64,000 bases of DNA from Letharia columbiana. Taxonomy: Eukaryota > Ascomycota > Lecanoromycetes > Lecanorales > Parmeliaceae. The DNA is taken from positions 1 to 64,000 of the forward strand of contig NW_023501044.1 of NCBI RefSeq assembly GCF_014066305.1. The letters run 5' to 3'. Shown here in pieces: positions 20,504 to 31,211 of the stretch. Below the pieces are notes generated by a model. That model did not search any database. It had not been told where the DNA came from and worked only from the letters and a program-made list of their open reading frames with translations. The position numbers and the translations under genes were made by a program. The stretch's first letter is position 1. Each line of letters starts with the position of its first letter.

Positions 20504-21358
20504 TCAACTACTTCTACTCCTCCTTCTCCTCGCCTCCAGCATCGTTAGTCCGGTCACGACAACCTCGTCCGCCAAAACCCCACTCACGAATGGTACTAAT
20601 TCAAACTTTCCATCCTTCTGTAACGCCCACATGCTATTCTCATACCTTGCACACACCTTATCGTGTTGATCCAAACATATCATGTCGCCCCCGTTAAAGA
20701 GGTTGTCCGACTTCCACTTAAAGCACATCCTTCTCCCATCTGTTGTAGTGGCCAAACTGGTCCATTCGTGAGCGCTAGTAAAGATGCTCGAGGCAGAGAG
20801 GGCAATGGGGTTGTTGTGGATAACCATCTCAATGTCTCTAGAGAAGGAGTGGAAGGTGGCCGTACCGACAACGGTACCGGTGTTGGCTTTGTAGACTATT
20901 ACATCTGGCATGGAGCCAAAGAGACCTCCGGTATTCATTTTAACCGTGTAAAGGACGGTAACTTTGTCGGGGCCGAGAATTTGGGTATTGTGGTGCGTCA
21001 TACCTGAATGGTAGACGTGCAGGAGACGGGAGGACGAGGGTGGATCGGCTGATGCTGTGTACGAGGGAGGAGCTGCTGTCGAGGCAGGGCTGAAGGTATA
21101 GGGAGGAGCGCCCGTGGAAGGAAGGGGTGCTGTCCAGCGAGGGTTTTCTGTGTATGGCGGCGTTCCTTCATAGGGGGTAGCTGGCTGCGCTTGAGGAACG
21201 GCTTGTCCCCCGATGTTGTTGGGGTACAAAGAGGGAGGGCTTCCTGTGTGGGCAAGAGCTGGCTGCCCATAGGGTACAATTTGGCCTCTCATGTTGTTAG
21301 GATACCGAGTGGGTGGAAGTCCTGTAGATGGTAGCTCTTTGGTGACGGCTTGCGACAT
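20504..21358 (-). CDS. DUF6593/tubby C-terminal-like protein with Pro-rich N-terminus
   Basis: Single-exon 284-aa protein starting at the ATG at 21358. Residues 1-100 are Pro/Ser/Thr-rich with imperfect repeats (STGLPPTRYPNN and TGSPPSLYPNN, each followed by a PQ/YGQPA-like stretch). The C-terminal domain (about 110-280) reads LLHVYHSGMTHHNTQILG, then VKMNTGGLFGS, GTATFHSFSRDIEMVIH, KWKSDNLFNGGDMICLD and VVVTGLTMLE. This is the fungal-specific DUF6593 beta-barrel fold related to tubby C-terminal/LURP-like domains. No enzyme activity is known for the family. There is no signal peptide, so it is probably intracellular, with the Pro-rich part as a flexible tail. Confidence 0.75.
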   Translation of the reverse strand: MSQAVTKELPSTGLPPTRYPNNMRGQIVPYGQPALAHTGSPPSLYPNNIGGQAVPQAQPATPYEGTPPYTENPRWTAPLPSTGAPPYTFSPASTAAPPSYTASADPPSSSRLLHVYHSGMTHHNTQILGPDKVTVLYTVKMNTGGLFGSMPDVIVYKANTGTVVGTATFHSFSRDIEMVIHNNPIALSASSIFTSAHEWTSLATTTDGRRMCFKWKSDNLFNGGDMICLDQHDKVCARYENSMWALQKDGKFELVPFVSGVLADEVVVTGLTMLEARRRRSRSS

Positions 21359-22318
21359 GGTGTTGCAGAAAAGCTTCAGACTAAGGATACTAATTGTAGA
21401 GAAGAGAAGTTTGAGGTTAGTTGCGACGAGAAGCGAAACGACGTTTCATGCATGCATGCATGGAAGATGGAAGGGATGAAAGAGAAGGAGCGACGGCTCT
21501 AGGATCTGAAGCAGGTATGAACCGTTGGAAGGATTGAGCGCATTACTCTCATCAGCGACCAGAAAAAGGAATGCTATCGTAAGACTTGAGACTATGCTGT
21601 GGTGCCGTTGCGGGGCTCCGCAGGCGCAGATCCTCGGATGTGGAGGCGCAGTCCAAACTGCAAAACTCCTCTGAATGAGCGATGACATCGAGAACACCTC
21701 GCTCACATCACATGTTTGTACTCCATCAATGGTGACTACAACAATGCAACGTGAGCGTGGTACTAACTGAAGATGCACTCAACCCGTTTGATCCTAGCCT
21801 AGCGAGAGAGATGAGTCTCGGAGTTCCTGCGCAAAATGTGGAAATCCTTCGAGGCAACTTAGCCGGACCAATCCCAGCCACAGCGCCTAGGTAGATGTTC
21901 TGCAATGATATTAAGCAACGACAATGAAAGCACGGAATGCGAGAACCCCAGTACCTGGCAGTATCTGGGAGCGCGCAAATCAAGTAGAGAGTATTATGCA
22001 ATCTGCTGCCTCGTCAGTCCTGACGAATGCGATGAGGCAGCGATTGAGTTCGCATATTCGATTGGCGACTGCCTCCACTGCTCACACTGTCTAATAAATA
22101 GGTCGTATCTCAAGCCTAGAGCAGCGTTGGCTCATTCTCGAGAGAATAGATTCTAATTACGTTGCGTGATTTCTGGCGACAGCAGTATTGGCGCACATCT
22201 ATTTCACGAGCACCATGCATGCCATATGTGGCAACATTTGTGCTTCTCTCTCTCTTTCTCTGCTTTCGAGCCTTCGCATGTTTGAAGATCTACTGCTTAT
22301 ACTGCATTTGAGCCCTCA
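21359..22318. other. Divergent intergenic region
   Basis: Shared upstream region of the DUF6593-type gene (minus) and the Cys-rich secreted gene (plus). It holds a short (GCAT)n run near 21,449-21,462 and a pyrimidine tract near 22,245-22,262. No gene is supported. Confidence 0.5.
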
Positions 22319-22924
22319 ATGCTATCTCGCGCTTTGATCATCTGCTTCGCCTTTTCTCTACTAGTCACTACATTTGCCATCCCTACAGAACGCATTCCAA
22401 CTGTTGGAACGTCAAAGGATGCAAACCCACCGACCTTCTCACCTCCAACCTTATCAATAGTCATTTCAACAAACAATCTCACGATCAACGCGACCTGGCG
22501 CCCAGTATGTATACCCGAACACCCGGGCCGGGACCCCACAAAAGAAGCCAGCCGGATCACTCACCCAGCGGACTGCTATCAGGCCGTCCACAACATGTTC
22601 ATCGAAGGATCTGACCGCGAGCTACTGGTGTGGGATAGGCAACGAATATGGGAATATGGAAGCTGTGGCCTGTGGCTTGTGCCCAGGCAGGGGCTGCCAA
22701 TACACCGTGACACTTTCTCTAGAAGTGAAATTGCATATTCTGCGGAGAGCGTTCGGCAGGAATGTGTGAATGCAGAACACGGGTATAGAGGGGGACTCGT
22801 ACGGATAGCCGCGGGCGTCTTTCAAGTCGGGATATCTGGACCAGTCGAGCCATCGTTAGGGAAATGGAAGGAGGGCACCATGTTGAATGCGACAGCTTTG
22901 GAGAAGAGAGCTGAAACCCTCTAA
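22319..22924 (+). CDS. Small secreted cysteine-containing protein, 201 aa
   Basis: Single exon. A signal peptide at 1-20 (MLSRALIICFAFSLLVTTFA) is followed by a Pro/Thr-rich stretch. The mature domain has four cysteines: PVC, ADCYQAVHNMF, YGSCGLWLVP and RQECVNAEHGYRGGLVRI, ending AGVFQVGISGP. This spacing belongs to a common uncharacterised fungal secreted family. The protein at 49924 has the same layout (DC, then GKC/GSC followed by a hydrophobic beta strand, then a helix with C and a GGLV/GWALVG-type ending). It ends at residue 201 with no GPI signal. Function is unknown; apoplastic or effector-like roles are only a guess. Confidence 0.7.
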   Translation: MLSRALIICFAFSLLVTTFAIPTERIPTVGTSKDANPPTFSPPTLSIVISTNNLTINATWRPVCIPEHPGRDPTKEASRITHPADCYQAVHNMFIEGSDRELLVWDRQRIWEYGSCGLWLVPRQGLPIHRDTFSRSEIAYSAESVRQECVNAEHGYRGGLVRIAAGVFQVGISGPVEPSLGKWKEGTMLNATALEKRAETL

Positions 22925-23840
22925 GTGGAACACTCTTGGGTCCAGCGATCTTTCTCAAAAAAATTCAAGATGAGGACAGCGAAGTGAAAGAGGCGGAAAT
23001 GTAAATAAAGCTTTTTCGCTGCTTCAGAATTGCTGGTACGGTTGCTGCTTTGTACGAACCTTTTCGATTCAACTCAATTCCGGGCCAGCTTTCAATTTTA
23101 TCCGGCTGTCTTATATGCATTCTCCGTGTCGTACTGCTGGTTCTAGGGCAATGCAATTTGCGCCGGCAGAACCCGACCGGAGAGCAACACAGCCACGTGA
23201 AACCAAAAACACTCTTGCTTAAAGCTCGTTGCTGATATTCTAACACTACGAAAGATAGCGCTCGTATGTTTTCCCAAGGAACTAGTTCCATGTCCTTGCC
23301 AACTTCCCGGCTTTCTCTCTTCATATCTGGCAGCCTATTTAAATCCACGAATCCTGTCGTCTCTCGATCACTACACATGGAAATGGAAATGCAAGTCCAT
23401 TTCTACATTACCGTTGGTGGTGCCTGGAAAATCAGTCAACAATAACGCCCACATACCCACTCCCGAAGACCGAGAGACAGAGAAGACGCACCAAGTCCCG
23501 TTGCGTTCCCAGTGTATCCTCCCTCCACATACCTGAATACGATCACATCTGTTTCTTCCAGGAACAGTCATCAACTCATCGATTCCGTTGATCGATTGTC
23601 GAAAACTTGCACAACACCCTATCATGCCCTGTTCACACACCAGATCAATCATCTTGTAACCTCACAAAGCCGATCAACACCACGAGAACTGTACTTCTAC
23701 CACCAAGGAACCCACCAGGCGACCCGACCGCAACCCCCGGAGTTGAGTGCGGTCCCAAAACACGTGCTGCCTGCGTCGCATCCGTATCTTCCACAAAAGC
23801 ACCGCAGCGATGGCGGATTCAACCCCTGCTGGCAACCGTA
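22925..23840. other. Intergenic, no supported gene
   Basis: Downstream of the secreted gene. Several overlapping frames between 23,500 and 23,840 lack features. The relic described next begins at about 23,840. Confidence 0.4.
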
Positions 23841-24337
23841 GGCGAAGGATCAGGTGCTTACGGGCAGACAGAATCGGGACAACGGTTGGATCTCATCACG
23901 ATGGCGAGGTGGTTATCCCCTCCTGTGGTCGTCAGCTTCTCTTCGACCTAAAGTCCCTTACTGTTCGAACGCACCGTTCTGCCATGTGCTGAGACCTCAC
24001 TATCGATGGGACGCTCGTATCTCTGAGCACAGCTGCTCAGTTAGTGGTTGGCTCGAAAAGAATTCCGCTCAAAAGCGTCAGCGCGGGCTCAAATTGGCAG
24101 ACTGCAGACTTAGTTGGTATAACAATGGGAGAATTTGGGTCGGGAGGATTGTTTGGACCCTTTACTACCAATTTTCCATCGCCAAGACAAGGTAGTCATT
24201 CAATGGGGGCTGTCAATGGTACGAGTAGCGGTGTGCAAGACTCTGAAGGTAATTCCGCGCGTTTGAAAGACCACTCCCTGTGGAGTAGAATGGCTGTTTC
24301 ATCATTTGCAATGTCTGTTCTGGCGTTTGTACGCTAG
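23841..24337 (+). pseudogene. Relic of a GPI-anchored repeat-type surface protein
   Basis: The plus strand reads LLFDLKSLTV, an in-frame TGA, then LTIDGTLVSLSTAAQLVVGS and KRIPL. This resembles the repeated beta-strand motif (TVDGTTVSLS..GLVVGT..IPL) of fungal Ser/Thr-rich GPI proteins. The frame then continues through a Ser/Gly-rich part to a hydrophobic C-terminus (MAVSSFAMSVLAFVR) that could be a GPI-attachment signal. No signal peptide or start can be linked to it. I read it as the 3' remnant of such a gene; the family call is tentative. Confidence 0.35.
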
Positions 24338-24661
24338 ATATTGATTTGTACGTTGCTATTTCCTACCCTTATAGACCCTAATAGCAAAGCAGCGATATCG
24401 ACATTGTCAGCCCGTAACGCTGCATCAAGGATACAACAAGCGTAGATTGCCGACAAGATCCTTATGCGAGGCTAGAACCATCATACTCCTCGTCAGATCC
24501 GCCTCTCTTTGATCACACCTGAACACAGACCCCACGACTCATGTCTTCGCACTTGATACCATAGCGCAAAATCACGAGACTGTTGACAGGTGTAGAGTCA
24601 GCACAAGCGCTGACGATTACAAGCAATCTAGCGCAGTATGTTCCTCATTCGAACCGTGGTC

Positions 24662-26131
24662 TTAGCTCCAAGCCAGAATTCCAATACAACAGAACCTGCA
24701 CCCATTCACGAATTTGAAAATGTCTGAGTTGACATCCCCACTAGACGCATCGTTGCTGCTTGAAAGGTGTTGCGCAGCTTCTTCGAATTCCTGCACACTT
24801 TCGAATAACATATCAGTTACTCGGTTGACGGCAGCTGGAAGAATTGTCGGTCTTGTGGGAAGGGCAGGGGAACAAGGCTCTCGATACCGCCATGTGCCTG
24901 GGTAGAGCATGGTCGTGTCTTAGCAAGGCCACAGAACTCTGAACAATAGAGGCTAAGGTACAGGATGAGCTTACAATCTCTTTCTTCAGCGACGGTAAGT
25001 CGTTGACGCTGATGGACAATCGTCGTCGTTAGTACCAGTCAACATTAGGCTTGAGAGCGATGGCATTGATGTCCCTACGATGAGTTGATCATGTTGGTAC
25101 GGCTCCAAAGCAATCTCATGTTCGGACTCTCCATGATGGAGCGCGGAAGCTGCATGCCGCCCCACGCATATCTGGAACCAATTCAGCTGCTACATTCGCA
25201 AATTTCGCAGATCTTCTTGTCAGCTATCCGGAGATTGAAGCTTGACGTACTCATTGACAGCCAGACACACGCGCACCGCGCTGGTACCGAGACGACATTC
25301 CCAGTATTCCACGACTGATGGTTTTGTTGAGCTCAAGCGCAAAATTTGCTCCCGCTCCGTCGTCTCGATAAAGATCCCCATCCCAGATGAAACTCTCTCG
25401 CGCTGTTCTATCCACAAAAAATCAGTACTCGATGCCAGAAGCGGCGGAAGGATCTTTGTACCGATGTTGTATGCATCGCGTATTGCCTCTCCGACGATTT
25501 TCAAACTCCCTGTGATTGGAGAAGGTATCTCGCAGGGTCTGTCGCAGGAAATCCCCATGCAATCTCGAGCGTAGCGGAGGGTCTCGGCGCGATTATCCTG
25601 TGAGCGCTCGAAATCATTCCCCAAGCATCCATTGTCCGAATCAATCTCTATCATGAATTCTCATTAATACTGCGTGTCACGCCACTTTCATTTGGCAGTG
25701 CTTACTGTCGTCCCAGAAGAATATCGAGAAATGGTCTTTCTATCAGTATCGTCATCTGCAGCAACGATTGTCAGAGGACGTACCCAAGTTGCAAGGTAAG
25801 TGAAAATTCTCAAACGTTCCATACTTGCCTGCGGCCACCATACTGCGCCAAACAGTGCAAAGTCTGCAGATTTTAGGGACTATAGTATGAGATTTGCTGT
25901 GGCCCTTCGTGCTATCAATCCGTATCAGTCCTGTCAGCCGGTTATGATGACTTCTCTATAGACAGGTATCGCACCGTACCTTTCAAGCCAAGCTTCCACA
26001 TCCTGGCGTAGCGTGTCAAGGTTGGGACTGATCCTGCGAGGCCAACCACTGAGCTTCGCCTTCAGGTCGGCTATGGCGATTTTCTGGCTCCGTAATGAAG
26101 CTAGAACCGCCTCTCGGTCGTACGGACTCAT
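24662..26131 (-). pseudogene. Sesquiterpene synthase (presilphiperfolanol-synthase-like) with a frameshift
   Basis: From the ATG at 26131 the first exon ends in GWPRRISPNLDTLRQDVEAW. Later exons read FALFGAVWWPQASMERLR, then FTYLATW spliced to KDHFSIFFWDDKIDSDNG, so the Asp-rich Mg-binding motif DDKID is complete. They continue with VEYWECRLGTSAV, EYAWGGMQLPRSIMESP and SSVNDLPSLKKEI, so the second metal motif (NDxxSxxKE, about 24,978-25,007) is also complete. Introns have GTACGT, GTAAGC, GTACGT, GTAGGG and GTAAGC starts. At about 24,831-24,842 one base is missing; the C-terminus (AAVNRVTDMLFESVQEFEEA) is in the next frame and ends at 24662. The first intron's ends could not be settled. Type I enzymes of this kind cyclise farnesyl diphosphate. 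Whether the enzyme is dead depends on the single base. Confidence 0.75.
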
Positions 26132-26179
26132 ATTTAAGGAAATGTCAAGGATTTGCTAGAGATGTTAAAATCAATTCCA

Positions 26180-26720
26180 CTGTGGGAAAGCGGATTCTAG
26201 ATTTGCGAACTGTTGCTGGGGCCACGTTAGCATACAATGGCATAAATAATTCTCCATGATACATGCCAAAGTTGCTGTGCTTTCAGGAAATCTTGCAGAA
26301 AAAGGGGTCTAAGGACTCAATAAGTGTTGGAGGTTTTCTTCGATGCATTTCCAAGACAGTCCAGGTCCAACCACTACTTGAATAATTAAAAAGTGTTAAA
26401 GATATTCTTCGATGCAGGTTTAATTTGCTATGTGTTATAGATCTTATGCAGAAAACGGCTCTGACTACTCCTTTCATAGTTAAAAAATATTTAAGAATCT
26501 CTTCGGTGCAAGTTAAAGTTGCTATGTATCAAAGCACTTTCGCAGAATAACCGACTCGAACGCTGCTTTGAGAGTTGAAAAAGGTTGAAGATATACATGC
26601 TAGAGTTGCTACGTGTTAATGTAATTAGGCAGTTAACGGGCCCAACTGCTGCTTTCGAGAATTGAAAAGTGTTAAGAAATTCTTCGCTGTAGGTCAGAAT
26701 CTCTGCTCCTTTGTTTCTTT
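26180..26720 (+). repeat. Degenerate tandem repeat, unit about 88-94 bp
   Basis: A unit beginning with a (T/A)TTGAAAA(A)GTGTTAA-like string, followed about 10 nt later by TTCTTCG(A/C)TG, recurs at about 26,385, 26,478, 26,572 and 26,660. Each is followed by an AAAGTTGCTATGT-like string and a later CAGAA box. A weaker unit starts at about 26,317. Divergence between units is high and the spacing varies. Confidence 0.6.
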
Positions 26721-27327
26721 GACCTGTTCGGTAGGGTCATTTTTTAGGTATCTAGTAGAGAGGGCGACAAGAGTCCGCTTTTGTAAAGACAAAAGACTTC
26801 TAACCTCCAAAATGTGAAAATTTGCTCGCATGTACAATCGCCTGCAGCTCGTGAAATCCTCCGTCGTCGCGTTCGGCTCTGGCGGTTCCGGATTTCCATC
26901 ATCATTATTACCCGATCTACGAGGATAGCCCGCAATCCAATCTTGGGCAAGGCCTGCATACCTCGTACCTCATCTAGGCAACAATACTTCCCAGTGGTTG
27001 CATACAGGGTTGTGCTTGCTACAGGTTATGCCGTAGAATTGACCCGACGTGAATGGAAATTGAGTTAGCTCGTTCCCCAGAACAAATTAACCGAGAATTG
27101 CCCGGAAATTTTTCTTTGTGCCTCTCTGCCAGCATCTCTTTCTCTTTATCATCTCCAGTCATCCCAGCAACAGCAACGAAGGACCTGTCATATCTAGATA
27201 AACTATATCTATGAGATTTTCATACCTACTAATTGACTAGCACTTAAGATCGAATAGGGAATTAGAATCTCAAGTTGAAAACGCGAGGCCAGATGTGGCC
27301 GCGAGCGTTGACCAATGCATGTTTCGG
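26721..27327. other. Intergenic, no supported gene
   Basis: Between the tandem repeat and the next weak frame. No domain-bearing frame is seen on either strand. Confidence 0.4.
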
Positions 27328-27675
27328 TCACTCCATGATTCTTACGCCAGATTGATTGAGTTCCATTGCAGCGCGCTCACACCAATCTAGCGGCGCATTT
27401 AAGCGCTGACATGCGGTCTCGCTAATCTCACGTCGAATCGGTAACCATAAATCGATGATGATTATCACGAACAATGCCATTGCCCCAGTGCCATCTATCT
27501 CGGTAGGCTCAAAGTGGCTCCGCGATTCTGCCACCGATAGAACCCGTCGAATGTCTGGATACAACGCATACGTCTGAGACTTCTGCTGTGGCTGCGGAAG
27601 GTAGGGAGATTGCTTCTTGACTATTCCTCGCGCCGCGGCGGATGGAACCAATTTGCTTGAACCGATTGACCGCAT
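27328..27675 (-). CDS. Hypothetical protein, 115 aa
   Basis: Open frame from the ATG at 27675 (MRSIGSSKLVPSAAARG) to 27328. It includes a hydrophobic stretch (MALFVIIIIDLWLP) that could be one membrane helix, and a Cys-containing C-terminal helix (ETACQRLNAPLDWCERAAME). I recognise no family. It may be a fragment of a larger regulator-like gene. Weak support. Confidence 0.25.
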   Translation of the reverse strand: MRSIGSSKLVPSAAARGIVKKQSPYLPQPQQKSQTYALYPDIRRVLSVAESRSHFEPTEIDGTGAMALFVIIIIDLWLPIRREISETACQRLNAPLDWCERAAMELNQSGVRIME

Positions 27676-28149
27676 TGTCTGTTCGTTCAATGACCATGCC
27701 AAAGGAAAGCCTTTATACTATCTACATGAGCAAGCGGACTTGCTTCAGTCATTACGATGTGGTAGTGCCAATATCCCTTGATCCTTGGCCTATTTTAGGG
27801 ATCGACGAGATCACCGAAACCTGCATGACCGAATGCGGATAGCTTCAAAATCCGCGCAACGAGGAATTCGGTCATCGAGAATTATCCCACGGGTCTAACG
27901 CGATATTCCCTTTTAGGGAGCACGAAATTCACGTTGCAGTTCGTACCTGCGTAATCATCATTAGACATGAAATCAAACCGTCCTTCGGTGAGCGTTGCTG
28001 CACGTATAACACCAGCATTAAATAGCAATGCGCATCTTCGCGTTCCTGTGTTCTTAACACTTTGACACACATTGCTGCACTTTGGGTGCACGCCGTTTCC
28101 TTGCCTACCTTCGAAAACCCACTCACTTTAATTCAAAACCGCAACTACA
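27676..28149. other. Intergenic, promoter side of the PEBP-like gene
   Basis: Short frames only. The last 60 bases are pyrimidine- and A-rich leader leading to the ATG at 28150. Confidence 0.45.
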
Positions 28150-28870
28150 ATGCTTTCCTTAATCGCCGCAGCGGTGTGTCTCATCGGCAGCGTCCTGACC
28201 CAAACACCCCCCAGCTATACTTTAGCCGTCACCAACCAGACATTAGGCCTATCATACGGCAGCGTCTCCGTAGAAGCCGGCGAGACTCTCCCCTACAAAG
28301 GTCAGTACCCCCCTCCCATTCCCATTCCCGTGTCCACTTCCACTTCCCTACTAACCCTCAAACCCAGTCCCCTCAACCACCCCCACCCTCAGCAGCACCC
28401 TCGGCCTCAACGAAACCTACATCGCGATCATAGTCGATACGACCGCGAACCTGAGCTCCCCAATCCCCGCCGACCTGGTCTGGTTCCAACAAGACGTCAC
28501 CTTCTCCTCCGCCGGCATCGGCAGCGCAAACACCAGCGCCCAAGTCCCCTACGTCGCCCCTTCGTCCGTCGGCCACGCCTACCTCGCCCTCCTCTACACG
28601 CAACCGCCCGGCTTCATCATCCCGTCCAATTTCCCCTACAACGACACCTTCCGCGTCGCGTTCAACGTGAGCAGGGTGGCGGTGGATTTCCACTCCCCGC
28701 TGCTCGCGGCCAACTGGTTCGTCCTCGGGAGCAATTGTTCGGCGCCGAGTCACACGGCGTCCTCCGGGTATGGGTATGGGGCGAGCACGGGGTTCGCGTC
28801 GGGGACGCACGGGCCGTGGGCAAAGAAGACGGGCGCGGTGTATGCCAATGGGGCTGCGGGGAGGTATTGA
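28150..28870 (+). CDS. Secreted phosphatidylethanolamine-binding-like (PEBP) protein, 217 aa
   Basis: Exons 28150-28300 and 28368-28870 are joined by an intron with GTCAGT and CCCAG ends. Signal peptide at 1-18 (MLSLIAAAVCLIGSVLTQ). The mature protein reads LGLSYGSVSVEAGETLPYK, then ETYIAIIVDTTANLSSPIP, then LVWFQQDV, AYLALLYTQPPGF and FHSPLLAANWFVLG. These match the PEBP core in the secreted fungal branch (IVD-x-D-like first ligand loop, LLY-x-QP strand, late ANWF strand). The usual DPDAP motif is altered to DTTAN. Several N-glycosylation sites (NQT, NET, NLS, NTS, NDT) fit secretion. Partners are unknown. Confidence 0.75.
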
Positions 28871-30083
28871 AGGTGAGATTGCGGGAGGAGAGGTCTGAGG
28901 ATGGGGGTAATGAAGCGTGAATGGAAACAGTAGGGTGTGCAAAAAGGCGTTGGTGTGCCTAAAGCAGATAGAGCAAAGGACAAACACCATGTCCCAGTCT
29001 TGGCACAGGAAATCAATAGACCTGAGCTTTTGCAATACTACCTAACCCATCTGCTCTGATCCGGAATACCCTGGTGACTACGAGACGCGCTCCGCATATC
29101 TCAAATCAAATCCTGAACCCCAACACCTCCGCCAGTCGACCCTGCACATCCTCATCCCAGCCGAACATCTTCCCACCTCATCTGCGCTCCACAACCTTCC
29201 TCCAAAATCCCAACACCGACAGCACTCAAACCCCTTTCTCAAACAAGCTCACCGCTCAGTCCCGACCAACGAAACTGATCACAAAAACTCCCGACCGTAC
29301 GTAAGATTCGACACGGGCCACTGGACCGATAACAGTCACGCCATCGAGATGTTCCCATTTGGACCTACAGTCGTCAACGGCATATCCAACAACGAGTTAC
29401 AAGCCGAACGGAACATCTCGTCCTTACAACTCCAGAAATACCAACATCCGATACAGTGGTGGTCAGGATTACCCGGTCATGTCGAATCGTCAAGAGTGAC
29501 ATGTTTTCCGACACGGAGGTCTGAGTGACTGACTACCTTACATAACACGTATCGTATGCGTTGCGGAGCCCGTCTACGGGTTGCACAGAAGGCCTACAGG
29601 TTCACTCTTATCCGGGAAAGGAGAAGGCTTCGGTATATGAGATTTGTGTTCGCGTTCGGGGTAGGTGATGGAGAAGGAGGCGGCACAGCAGCCTCGTGTC
29701 GCGGTTATCTCGTTGGTTGAGGTGGGTAGGGAGGTAGGTAGGGGGTGAGCAGAGCATATCTTGTTTTCACCGCGTAAGAGGGGGTGAATCGTATATATCG
29801 TATATGTACTAGTACATACGTCCATCCATCCATACATACATCTATCTATCGGCGCACCCGAATGATGTACTCGAGAACAACGGCTTGACGGCGAGCTATG
29901 TGAAAGGAAGAAGCGAAAGTGTGAAGAGAGTACGGGAACCACCATGCATGCACACCAAGCTGCTTCTCTCGGCTGGGTAGACCTCGTGCTCGGTTCCCAC
30001 ATGCAACGTTAGAAATGTTCTGGTTAAGAGTTGGAGCATGTAAATAGGCACAGGCAGAGAGGCCAGACGACGGAACCATCGTC
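28871..30083. other. Convergent intergenic region
   Basis: No supported gene. A short tetranucleotide run of (CATC/CATA) type lies near 29,818-29,850 and a CA/CT-rich stretch spans 29,100-29,290. Downstream ends of the PEBP-like and CAP-like genes face each other here. Confidence 0.5.
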
Positions 30084-31211
30084 TCACGTAGAGAAATCAC
30101 AAGTCAACATCCCCGGGGCGCCATTCCCCGGCGAGCCCAACTCCTTCGCCTTTTCAATGTCATTCACTGCGTTATCCGCCTTGTCCGCCGCCGCCACCGC
30201 ATCCATGAAGTAGCACCCGAGGCTATTCGTACCCGGGTCTATGATGATCATCGCATGGCCACAGGGACAACTCGGATCGGTTAACAAATCACACCAGCAG
30301 TCAGCGTCACCGCCGGTGCTGTTGATCGCAGTGCACATGTCCTGGATGGCTGCGTTCGGCCTCTCACAGATCCACATCAAAAACATGGCTTCGATGGGCG
30401 TGAGGTCCCCGACCGATTCCGTGTTGTCGCCTTCGGCGATACACTGTCCGTCGCTGCCGTTGAACAAGTGATGGCCCATGACCCAGCCTCGGCCTTCGCC
30501 GTTGGGGGTCTCGGTTGGGTTGCCGTTCGAGTCAACGCCCGAGGTCCAGGTGGTGCTGAGCCAGGCCGTGTCGTGGGCGTTTTGGGCGAGGCCGGGACTC
30601 CATGCGTAGTCAGTGAGGGTGTCGTTCCATGTCTTACGCAAATTGCTCATTTTGTCGAGGGCTGAGGCGCCGGAGGATCCAGTGCAGGGAGGTGAGTACC
30701 ATGCGTCCCCGTCGGTGGGGTTGCAGGCGCCGCTGGTGGTGCCGGTGGTGGTATCGCTGCCTGAGGATTTGGGGGCGGAGGAGGAAGAGGAGGCGGGGGG
30801 TGAGTCGACTGGGCTGGCCTGTATGACTACGGGGGCGGGTGGAGTAGAGGAGACGACGGGCGATGTGATGACTGGGGAAGGAGCTTCGGGAGCAGCGGCC
30901 GCACTTGTCATAGGGAATGAAGGGCGCTCATGCAGCTTCCCTGCCTCGCCTGCCCAAGAGTAATGACCTCCCTGAGGAAAGGCGTAATCTGCCTTGACCT
31001 GAACGGCGGCGGCGGAGGTTGGAGCAAGAGGAGGTGCGGTCCCAACCACCTTGTTCTCGTTGATGAACTCTTGGACGAGAGTGTGAGGACCTTCTTGCCA
31101 CTGGGAGTACAAGACGACGTCTTTCTTCTCGTGGAGGTGTGCATGCTTGTGTTGAGGGAAAGCAAGGGCGCCAGCGCCGAGGAAGGTTGAAATGAGGACT
31201 GAGGTATGCAT
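30084..31211 (-). CDS. Secreted Cys-rich CAP-like protein, 375 aa
   Basis: The ATG at 31211 gives a signal peptide (MHTSVLISTFLGAGALAFPQ); the frame is open 9 codons further upstream but without an ATG. Residues about 25-170 are Ala/Pro/Ser-rich, a linker-like region. The C-terminal half is Cys-rich and begins GACNPTDGDAWYSPPC. It then reads LRKTWNDTLTDYAWSPGLAQ, GWVMGHHLFNGSDGQCIAEG, IEAMFLMWICE and CPCGHAMIIIDPGTNSLGCY. The pattern (helix with WxxxL, His pair, late GHAxxIxDP-GC strand) resembles the CAP/SCP superfamily, but classic CAP signatures are not complete, so the family is tentative. Single exon, no GPI signal. Confidence 0.6.
   Translation of the reverse strand: MHTSVLISTFLGAGALAFPQHKHAHLHEKKDVVLYSQWQEGPHTLVQEFINENKVVGTAPPLAPTSAAAVQVKADYAFPQGGHYSWAGEAGKLHERPSFPMTSAAAAPEAPSPVITSPVVSSTPPAPVVIQASPVDSPPASSSSSAPKSSGSDTTTGTTSGACNPTDGDAWYSPPCTGSSGASALDKMSNLRKTWNDTLTDYAWSPGLAQNAHDTAWLSTTWTSGVDSNGNPTETPNGEGRGWVMGHHLFNGSDGQCIAEGDNTESVGDLTPIEAMFLMWICERPNAAIQDMCTAINSTGGDADCWCDLLTDPSCPCGHAMIIIDPGTNSLGCYFMDAVAAADKADNAVNDIEKAKELGSPGNGAPGMLTCDFST

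Noticed and set aside
28373..29035. 220-codon minus-strand frame opposite the PEBP-like gene
   Set aside because: Arg/Pro/Gly-rich shadow frame; the plus-strand gene has signal peptide, intron and family motifs.
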